From JAJNBA01 sp035696925 (GTDB lineage: Bacteria > Actinomycetota > UBA4738 > HRBIN12): 6,478 nucleotides of DNA. Under the pieces are notes generated by a model that had not been told where the DNA came from, ran no database searches, and was given only the letters and a program-made list of their open reading frames with translations. The stretch is taken from assembly GCA_035696925.1 (NCBI GenBank), contig DASSDW010000178.1, positions 1 through 6,478 on the forward strand, given 5' to 3'. Below, one piece after another: positions 1 through 5,425 of this stretch (positions are counted from its first letter, which is position 1; the number at the start of each line of letters is the position of its first letter). Made by a program: the position numbers and the translations under genes.

Positions 1-276
1 TTCCTCGCGAAGGCGTCGGCTGAAGCGCTCCGAGCCGCGAGCCTCCTGACCGCTGCGCTCGACCGGCCGGTGCAGGTCCGGGGGCTCCTCGCGATCCTCG
101 CCGACGAGTGGATCGTCAAACGGCTCCCCGACGATGTCTACATCGGCGGCCCGGCGAGCGTGAAGCATTGGATGTTGCAGCAACCGCCGGTCCTCCGCCC
201 GAGCGATGTGATCGTGCTCGTCGCCGCGGCCTCGAGGCCGGACACGTGGGTCGCCGAGCCGGAACGTTCGAAGTGA
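1..276 (+). CDS. NERD-domain (nuclease-related) protein, C-terminal fragment
   Basis: The frame is open from the first base of the window and stops at TGA 274-276. It gives the last 91 residues of a protein whose start lies upstream. What is seen: an N-terminal helix-like stretch (AEALRAASLL), then RPVQVRGLLAIL, a short strand with VKRLPDDVYI, an ASVKHWM segment, a PPVLRPSDV turn, and a final RPDTW. This order (a hydrophobic strand after 'RPV', a 'P-x-DV' strand, a 'W-x-x-x-x-PPVL' helix, and a terminal 'RPxTW') resembles the C-terminal end of actinobacterial NERD proteins, which are related to restriction-type endonucleases and often have no known role. The catalytic part is outside the window, so activity cannot be judged. 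An internal GTG at 70 is only a possible start and probably not used, since the similarity extends upstream of it. The family call is from pattern memory and is moderately sure; that this is the end of a real gene is surer. Confidence 0.55.
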   Translation, partial: FLAKASAEALRAASLLTAALDRPVQVRGLLAILADEWIVKRLPDDVYIGGPASVKHWMLQQPPVLRPSDVIVLVAAASRPDTWVAEPERSK

Positions 277-279
277 GTC

Positions 280-291
280 GAACGGCCGTTC
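280..291. repeat. 12-bp perfect palindrome just after the NERD-gene stop
   Basis: GAACGGCCGTTC equals its own reverse complement and begins 4 nt after the TGA. It sits directly before the hairpin at 297-334. It may be part of a compound 3'-end structure or a protein-binding site. A 12-bp palindrome can occur by chance in GC-rich DNA. Confidence 0.45.
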
Positions 292-296
292 TCTCT

Positions 297-334
297 GAGG
301 CCCGGGCGAACCTCGTGCGGGCCGCCCGGGCCTC
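297..334 (+). terminator. Strong GC hairpin, probable terminator of the NERD gene
   Basis: GAGGCCCGGGCG (297-308) and CGCCCGGGCCTC (323-334) are perfect reverse complements and form a 12-bp stem with a 14-nt loop. The structure begins 21 nt after the stop codon. No T-run follows, so it is not a classic intrinsic terminator. T-less hairpins are common at gene ends in GC-rich actinobacteria. The hairpin itself is seen directly; the terminator role is inferred from position. Confidence 0.6.
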
Positions 335-568
335 GCGTCGTCCCGCTGCGCGTCTGCTCCTGAGAGCGGACCTGATTCGGTAGGACCGGGGGACCTCCTT
401 CTCGGACGCCGGATCTCCGACGCCTCTCGGGAGGCCTCTGCCAACCCTCCGATCCAAGGTGTAACCGCTCCGGATGACGCGCGGGCGTCCGCAGAGCGAA
501 CGTTGCGGGTGCACGGGCGAAGATCCGCGGTGCGCACCCGGCTCCCGGTTGGCTTCTATGCTCGGCCC
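335..568. other. Non-coding spacer upstream of the first cyclase
   Basis: I find no convincing coding sequence here. The spacer holds a small hairpin (GCCTC-TCGG-GAGGC, 422-435), an inverted repeat at 506-540 and the promoter element at 557-562. A TTG at 503 is in frame with the cyclase, but the added residues (VHGRRSAVRT and onward) look unlike coding sequence and precede the conserved zinc-ribbon start. Confidence 0.5.
506..540. repeat. 7-bp inverted repeat over the expected -35 region
   Basis: CGGGTGC (506-512) and GCACCCG (534-540) are perfect reverse complements separated by 21 nt. The right arm covers the place where a -35 hexamer would sit for the -10 box at 557. It could be an operator. 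The arms are short and GC-rich, so chance is a real alternative. Confidence 0.25.
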
Positions 569-569
569 G
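557..569 (+). promoter_or_regulatory. Leaderless promoter: TATGCT -10 box next to the GTG start
   Basis: TATGCT (557-562) fits the actinobacterial TANNNT -10 consensus. Its last base is 7 nt before the G of the GTG start at 569, so the usual transcription start would fall on or beside the start codon. No purine-rich Shine-Dalgarno sequence precedes this GTG, which fits a leaderless mRNA. No clear -35 hexamer is visible. Confidence 0.6.
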
Positions 570-3500
570 TGAAGCGATGCGCCAGCTGCGGTGAGGAGAA
601 CGCTGATCGGGCGCGGTTCTGTCAGAGCTGCGCCACGCCGCTGGGCGATGCCGACGCACCCGCCTCCGATGTCCGCAAAGTCGTCTCGATCGTGTTCGCT
701 GACGTCACGGGATCCACGGCGCTCGGTGAGCGACTGGACCCGGAGGCGCTCCGCCGCGTGATGGGCCGGTACTTCGACGAGATGGCCGCGGTGATCGAAC
801 GACACGGGGGCACTGTCGAGAAATTCATCGGGGACGCGGTCATGGCGGTCTTCGGGATCCCGCGGCTCCATGAGGACGACGCCGTGCGCGCCGTCCGCGC
901 GGCGATCGGGATGCGCGAGGCGCTCGAGACCCTGAACCGGGACCTGGAGCGCGAGCACGGCGAGGGCCTCGCGGCGCGGATCGGCGTGAACACGGGCGAG
1001 GTCGTGGCCGGCGACCCCGCCGCGGGGCAGCGCCTGGTCACCGGCGATCCGGTGAACGTCGCCGCGCGCCTGGAGCAGGCGGCGCCGCCAGGCGAGATCC
1101 TCCTCGGCGATCCGACCTACCGTTTGGTGAAGGACGCCGTCGAGGTCGAGCCGGTCGACGCGCTCGCGCTGAAGGGGAAGGAGGAGCGGGTGCCGGCGTT
1201 CCGGCTCCTCGCGGTCTCGGCCGGTGCGGCCGGGCACGAGCGCCACCTCGACTCGCCGATGGTCGGCCGCGCGAAGGAGCTCTCGCTCCTCGAGCATGCC
1301 TTGGAGCGCTCCGTCTCGGCGCGCACGTCGGACCTGTTCACGCTGATGGGTCCGGCGGGCGTCGGCAAGTCCCGCCTCGTCCACGAGTTCCTGAGCGGCG
1401 CGGCCGCCGGCGCTACGGTCCTCCGTGGCCGATGCCTCTCGTATGGCGACGGGATCACGCTCTTCCCACTCGCCGAGGTGATCCATCGGGCGGCGGGGAT
1501 CCTCGACACCGATCCGCCGGCGGTGGCGCGGGGGAAGCTCGCGGCCGTTCTCACCGGAGCGCCGGAGGCGGACCGGGCGGCGGGACTCGTCGCCGGCCTG
1601 TTCGGCTGGGGTGAGCCCGGCGCCACCGAGGACGCTTTCTGGGCGGTGCGGAAGCTCCTCGAGCACCTCGCCCGAGAGCACCCGGTCGTCCTCGTCTTCG
1701 ATGACATCCACTGGGGCGAGCCGACGTTCCTCGATCTGATCGAGCACCTGGCCGACTGGACCCGCGAGGCCGCCGTCTTGCTCCTGTGCATCGCGCGGCC
1801 CGAGTTGCTCGAGGTCCGTCCGGGCTGGGGCGGCGGCAAGATGAACGCGACGTCGATCCTGCTCGAGCCGCTCCCGACCGACGAGGCATCGCAGCTCGTC
1901 GACAACCTGCTCGGCCGCGCCGACATCCCGCAGACGGCGCGCCACCGGATCCTCGAGGCGGCGGAGGGCAACCCGTTGTTCGTCGAGGAGATGCTCGCGA
2001 TGCTGATCGACGACGGCCTGCTCCGGCTGAAGGACGGCGCGTGGCGGGCGGTCGAGGACCTGGCGGACGTGACCGTGCCGCCGACGATCCACCTGCTGCT
2101 CGCGGCCCGGCTGGATCGACTCGACGCCGAGGAGCGTGCCGTGATCGAGCGCGGGTCGGTCGAGGGGAAGGTGTTCCACTCGGGGGCCGTCACCTCGCTC
2201 AGTCCGCAGACCGCCCGGCCGAACGTCCGCTCGAGACTGCTCGCGCTCGCGCGCAAGGAGCTGATCCGGCCGGACCGCCCGGAGTTCGCGGGCGAGGACG
2301 CGTTCCGGTTCCGCCACCTGCTGATCCGCGACGCGGCGTACCAGGCGATGCCGAAGGAGCATCGAGCGGAGCTGCACGAGCGGTTCGCCGGCTGGCTGGA
2401 GGAGGCGGCCCGCGATCGGATGGCGGAGTACGAGGAGATCCTCGCCCACCACCTGGAGCAGGCGTACCGGTACCGCGCCGAACTCGGCGCCGTTGACGAG
2501 CGCGCCCGAGCCGTGGCGGCGCGAGCTGTCGAGCACCTCGCTTCGTCCGCCGCCCGAGCGGACGATCGCGGCGATCTCTCGTCGGCACGGTCGCTCTTGG
2601 AGCGATGCATCGAGCTGGCGGAAGGCGATGCGCGAGCCCGTGGCATGGTCGCCCTCGCCGAGCTGCTCCAAGAGCTGGGGGAATACACGGACGCCTACCG
2701 AACGGCCGTGCAGGCGATCGAGGCCGCCGAGGCTGTCGGCGATCGGCACTCCGCCCTCCGCGCAGAGATCGTCCGGATCCGCAACGGGTTGTCGATCGAT
2801 CCGACACGGACGATGGCGGCCGCTCGTGAAGACGCCGAGCGCGTGCTGGCCGAGGCGGACCGTCTCGGCGATCAGATCGTCGGCGACCTCGCCATCCTCG
2901 CCATCGGACTGCAGTCGTTCTTCCTTGGGCAGACCGCCGAGGCGATGCGGACGCTCGACCAGCTGTCGGACCGCGCGCCGAGCATGGGTCGGCGTGAACG
3001 CGCGGAGGTCGCGGCCCAGCTCGTGGTCTGCGCGCATTTCGGGTGGGTCCCGGTCGCCGACGCCTTCGCCGTCCTGGACCGCGCAGCGGAGCTGCGTGGT
3101 GACAGCCTGGCCGGGCGAGCGCACGATCTGAAGGTACGAGGCGCGGTCACGGGGATGAGGGGCCGATTCGACGAGGCGCGGGCGATGTTCGACGAGGCGG
3201 ACGCGCTCTACGACGAGCTCGGCGCGCCGATGATCGGCGTTGCGACTAACCAGGTCGTCGCGGAGACGCTACGACTCGAGGGCCGGTTGGAGGACGCGGA
3301 GCGGGTGCTCCGGCAGATGTACGAGGCGTATTCCGCGATGGGGGAGACGGGCTTCAACTCCACGGTGTGCGGGGTCCTCGCCGCGGTGCTGTGCGATGAG
3401 GGACGGTTCGAGGAAGCGGACACGTTCGCGCGAAGGAGCCGCGAGTTGGCGGCCGAGGACGACTTCGCCTCGCAGAGCGAATGGCGGACGGCGGAGGCGC

Positions 3501-3772
3501 GAGTGCTCCTCGATCGCGGGAGGTTCGACGAGGCGCTTCGGCTCGCCGACCAGGCGATCGAGATCGCGGACGTGACGGACTACCTGGATCGGCGAGCTGA
3601 CTGCCACGAGGTGCGGGGTCTCGTGCTCGGCGCGGCGGGCCGCGGCGACGACGCGCGCGCCGCGTACGGGGAGGCGCTTGCGCTCTACACGCGGAAGGGC
3701 AACCTCGTGGCTGCGGCGCGGGTCCGGAAGCGCATCGAAGGAGTGAGCGGGTCGGTCGCCCCACCTAGGTAG
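569..3772 (+). CDS. Zinc ribbon - class III nucleotide cyclase - AAA/STAND ATPase - TPR protein
   Basis: Probable soluble adenylate cyclase of 1067 residues, typical of the large actinobacterial cyclase/ATPase family. A zinc ribbon comes first (C4, C7, C18, C21; CxxC-x10-CxxC). The cyclase domain (about 37-215) has metal ligand D45 in FADVTGST, K85 and metal ligand D89 in EKFIGDAVMAVFG, and N163 and R167 in GDPVNVAAR, so the metal-binding and transition-state residues are present. It ends in the family's usual LALKGK. A P-loop ATPase follows: Walker A GPAGVGKS (261-268), Walker B LVFDDIHW (375-382), GNP at 467-469, and FRFRHLLIRDAAY (579-591), all typical of STAND-like switches. From about 650 onward there are helical repeats with G-R-F-x-E-A signatures, probably TPRs. 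GTG 569 is chosen because it starts at the conserved VKRCASCG and has a fitting leaderless promoter. What the ATPase/TPR part senses is unknown. The stop is TAG 3770-3772. Confidence 0.9.
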   Translation: MKRCASCGEENADRARFCQSCATPLGDADAPASDVRKVVSIVFADVTGSTALGERLDPEALRRVMGRYFDEMAAVIERHGGTVEKFIGDAVMAVFGIPRLHEDDAVRAVRAAIGMREALETLNRDLEREHGEGLAARIGVNTGEVVAGDPAAGQRLVTGDPVNVAARLEQAAPPGEILLGDPTYRLVKDAVEVEPVDALALKGKEERVPAFRLLAVSAGAAGHERHLDSPMVGRAKELSLLEHALERSVSARTSDLFTLMGPAGVGKSRLVHEFLSGAAAGATVLRGRCLSYGDGITLFPLAEVIHRAAGILDTDPPAVARGKLAAVLTGAPEADRAAGLVAGLFGWGEPGATEDAFWAVRKLLEHLAREHPVVLVFDDIHWGEPTFLDLIEHLADWTREAAVLLLCIARPELLEVRPGWGGGKMNATSILLEPLPTDEASQLVDNLLGRADIPQTARHRILEAAEGNPLFVEEMLAMLIDDGLLRLKDGAWRAVEDLADVTVPPTIHLLLAARLDRLDAEERAVIERGSVEGKVFHSGAVTSLSPQTARPNVRSRLLALARKELIRPDRPEFAGEDAFRFRHLLIRDAAYQAMPKEHRAELHERFAGWLEEAARDRMAEYEEILAHHLEQAYRYRAELGAVDERARAVAARAVEHLASSAARADDRGDLSSARSLLERCIELAEGDARARGMVALAELLQELGEYTDAYRTAVQAIEAAEAVGDRHSALRAEIVRIRNGLSIDPTRTMAAAREDAERVLAEADRLGDQIVGDLAILAIGLQSFFLGQTAEAMRTLDQLSDRAPSMGRRERAEVAAQLVVCAHFGWVPVADAFAVLDRAAELRGDSLAGRAHDLKVRGAVTGMRGRFDEARAMFDEADALYDELGAPMIGVATNQVVAETLRLEGRLEDAERVLRQMYEAYSAMGETGFNSTVCGVLAAVLCDEGRFEEADTFARRSRELAAEDDFASQSEWRTAEARVLLDRGRFDEALRLADQAIEIADVTDYLDRRADCHEVRGLVLGAAGRGDDARAAYGEALALYTRKGNLVAAARVRKRIEGVSGSVAPPR

Positions 3773-3821
3773 CTCTCCAGTCGGTTCCCAGGCCGGCAGT
3801 CCGTCCAGCAGAGGTGCGACA

Positions 3822-3834
3822 TACACTCCGGCGA
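3822..3834 (+). promoter_or_regulatory. Leaderless promoter: TACACT -10 box next to the ATG start
   Basis: TACACT (3822-3827) matches TANNNT and lies 7 nt before the A of ATG 3834, the same spacing as at the upstream cyclase. The only purine-rich stretch, GAGGTG at 3811-3816, is about 17 nt before the ATG, too far for a normal ribosome binding site. The gene is therefore probably transcribed on its own and translated from a leaderless mRNA, despite lying only 61 bp after the previous gene. No clear -35 is seen. Confidence 0.6.
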
Positions 3835-5420
3835 TGCAGCGGCGCACGACGGGGCGAGGCCTGGCCGCGGTGCTGTTCACCGACATCGTGGGCTCCACGG
3901 CGATCGCGGCCGAGATGGGGAACACGCGGTGGAGCGAGCTCGTCGCTCGGCACCACCGGATCGTCCGGCGCACGCTCGGCCGGTTCGGGGGCCACGAGGT
4001 CGACACGGCGGGCGACGGGTTCTTCGCGACGTTCGGGCGACCGGCCGATGCGATCCGCTGCGCGGTCGCGGCCACCGAGGCTGTTCGCCAGCTCGGGATC
4101 GAGATCCGCGCCGGAGTGAGCTTCGGCGAGCTCGAGACGACGGAACGCAAGCCGAGCGGGCTCGTGGTGAACACGGCGGCGCGCGTGATGTCGGTCGCAG
4201 GGCCGGGGGAGGTGCTCGTGCCCGCGTCCGTGCGCGAGATCGTGTCCGGGGCCGGGATCGCGTTCACGGAGCATGGTGTGCATCAGCTGAAGGGCCTGGA
4301 CGGCGAGTTCCGTCTCTACAAGGTGACGGAGGTGGACGGGGCTGCGGCCGCGCCGCCCCTCGAGGTCGAGGAGGCGTCGGAGCGGCGCCGCGAGATCTTC
4401 CCGTCCGGCGTCGGGCGCCGATCCGCGATCCTGATCGGCATCGCGGCGGGCCTCGTCGTGTTGATCACGGCGATCGTGCTCTTCGCCACCGGGCGTGAGC
4501 CGGCGGGGCCGCGAGCCAGCGCCCGGCTGACGGGCGACTCCGTTGCTCCCTTCGCGGACGAGACGGGCCGGATCGGCAGGAGGATCGCGCTCGGCGTGGA
4601 GGGGCGGGTCGACGCGTTCCTCTCGTACGTCGATCAGCCGATCGCCGCCGGCGAAGGGAGCGTTTGGGTACTCCGTGCCCCGCGCCTTCTCAACGTCGAT
4701 CCGGACCACGACGAGGTCCGCTCGACGGTGTTCGACATCGGGTTCGCGAACTCCCAGACGGTCGAGACCGGTGCCGATGCCGTCTGGTTGCTCTCGGCCG
4801 GCACGCTCTACAAGGTGCATCCGGGGACGGCCGAGGCTGCGCCGTTCCTGGTCCTCCCGGCGCCGCCGGGGATCGTGACGTGGAGCTTCGCCCTGGACGA
4901 CGCGATCTGGGTCGCCGAGAGCGACGGGACGCTCGTCCACATGGATCCGCGAACGGGCGCCCGTACACAGTCCGAGACCGGGCTCAGGATCGATCTGCTC
5001 GGGACGACGCGGCGGAGGCTGTGGGCGTCCGACGTGATCGAGGGCGAGGTCCGGGAGATCGATCGGGCGACGATGTTGCCGACCGGCCAGCCGCTCCGGA
5101 TCGGAGGGAGTATCGATGGGCTGGTCGGGCGGGGCGACCACCTGTGGGTCCTCGACCGACAACTCGGCGTCGTCACCCGTGTGGACGTCGCGTCTCGGGC
5201 GGTCAGTCGATCCGTCCGTGTCGGCGACGATCCATCCGGCATCGCGGTCGGCGAGGATGCCGTCTGGGTCGGCGACGTCGGTGGCTCCCTGTACCGGGTG
5301 GATGTCTCCACGCTCGAGGTCGAACGGATCCCGGTCGGGTTCGAGGTCCTCGGTGTCGACGTGGACGTCGCGAGCGGCGAGGTGTGGCTCTACCTCGGCG
5401 CGGCCGTCGCTCCGCCCTAG
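3834..5420 (+). CDS. Membrane class III nucleotide cyclase with extracytoplasmic seven-bladed beta-propeller
   Basis: A 528-residue protein. The N-terminal cyclase domain (about 10-165) has metal ligand D17 in LFTDIVGST, metal ligand D61 in TAGDGFFATF, and N113 and R117 in VVNTAAR, then GPGEVLV and a closing QLKGLDGEFRLYKV. By alignment from memory, the two base-recognition positions hold D57 and K106 instead of the usual Lys and Asp. A charged linker with RRR and RR leads to one hydrophobic helix (about 198-218). The positive charges before the helix predict the cyclase inside and the C-terminus outside. The C-terminal part (about 265-528) has seven repeats with a [VIL]W core at W278, W318, W359, W397, W438, W478 and W518, spaced 38-41 residues, as in YVTN/Vgb/NHL-type propellers. 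The propeller probably senses a ligand or envelope state and controls the cyclase; this is inference. The layout resembles the PknD kinase, which also has an outer propeller. The stop TAG overlaps the convergent gene. Confidence 0.85.
   Translation: MQRRTTGRGLAAVLFTDIVGSTAIAAEMGNTRWSELVARHHRIVRRTLGRFGGHEVDTAGDGFFATFGRPADAIRCAVAATEAVRQLGIEIRAGVSFGELETTERKPSGLVVNTAARVMSVAGPGEVLVPASVREIVSGAGIAFTEHGVHQLKGLDGEFRLYKVTEVDGAAAAPPLEVEEASERRREIFPSGVGRRSAILIGIAAGLVVLITAIVLFATGREPAGPRASARLTGDSVAPFADETGRIGRRIALGVEGRVDAFLSYVDQPIAAGEGSVWVLRAPRLLNVDPDHDEVRSTVFDIGFANSQTVETGADAVWLLSAGTLYKVHPGTAEAAPFLVLPAPPGIVTWSFALDDAIWVAESDGTLVHMDPRTGARTQSETGLRIDLLGTTRRRLWASDVIEGEVREIDRATMLPTGQPLRIGGSIDGLVGRGDHLWVLDRQLGVVTRVDVASRAVSRSVRVGDDPSGIAVGEDAVWVGDVGGSLYRVDVSTLEVERIPVGFEVLGVDVDVASGEVWLYLGAAVAPP
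4626..5417 (+). repeat. Seven tandem propeller repeats encoded in the membrane cyclase gene
   Basis: Each repeat encodes about 40 residues around a [VIL]W strand, with intervals of 40, 41, 38, 41, 40 and 40 residues between successive tryptophans. Repeats 5 and 6 are closest to the YVTN-like pattern (GDDPSGIAVGEDAVWV, then SLYRVDVSTLEV). Seven units match a closed seven-bladed propeller, so the domain looks complete. A 12-mer, GATGCCGTCTGG, recurs at 4776 and 5256, exactly 480 bp (four blades) apart. Confidence 0.75.
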
Positions 5421-5425
5421 GGCGG
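5412..5425. other. 14-bp palindrome holding both convergent stop codons
   Basis: CCGCCCTAGGGCGG is a perfect palindrome. Its central CTAG (5417-5420) reads as TAG on both strands: it ends the cyclase gene at 5418-5420 and the minus-strand GH13 gene at 5417-5419. In RNA it could fold as a 5-bp stem with a CUAG loop on either strand and so might act as a bidirectional 3'-end signal. No T-run follows on either side. Confidence 0.55.

Noticed and set aside
503..568. TTG 503 as the start of the first cyclase
   Set aside because: The 22 extra residues resemble translated spacer, and the -10 box at 557-562 would lie inside the gene. GTG 569 begins at the zinc ribbon and has the right promoter spacing.
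116..3124. A 1002-codon open frame on the minus strand opposite the first cyclase gene
   Set aside because: Its translation is rich in Arg, Ala and Pro with no recognisable motifs, and it lies opposite a gene with many conserved motifs. Long antisense frames are expected in GC-rich DNA.
3811..3816. GAGGTG as a ribosome binding site for the membrane cyclase
   Set aside because: It lies about 17 nt before ATG 3834, beyond the usual 5-10 nt, and upstream of the -10 box that would put the transcript start at the ATG.
5181..5372. Repeated 12-mer GTGGACGTCGCG at 5181 and 5361 as a sign of blade duplication
   Set aside because: The copies are 60 residues apart, which is not a multiple of the 40-residue blade, so they fall at different places in the fold. 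Probably chance from shared Val-Asp-Val-Ala coding.
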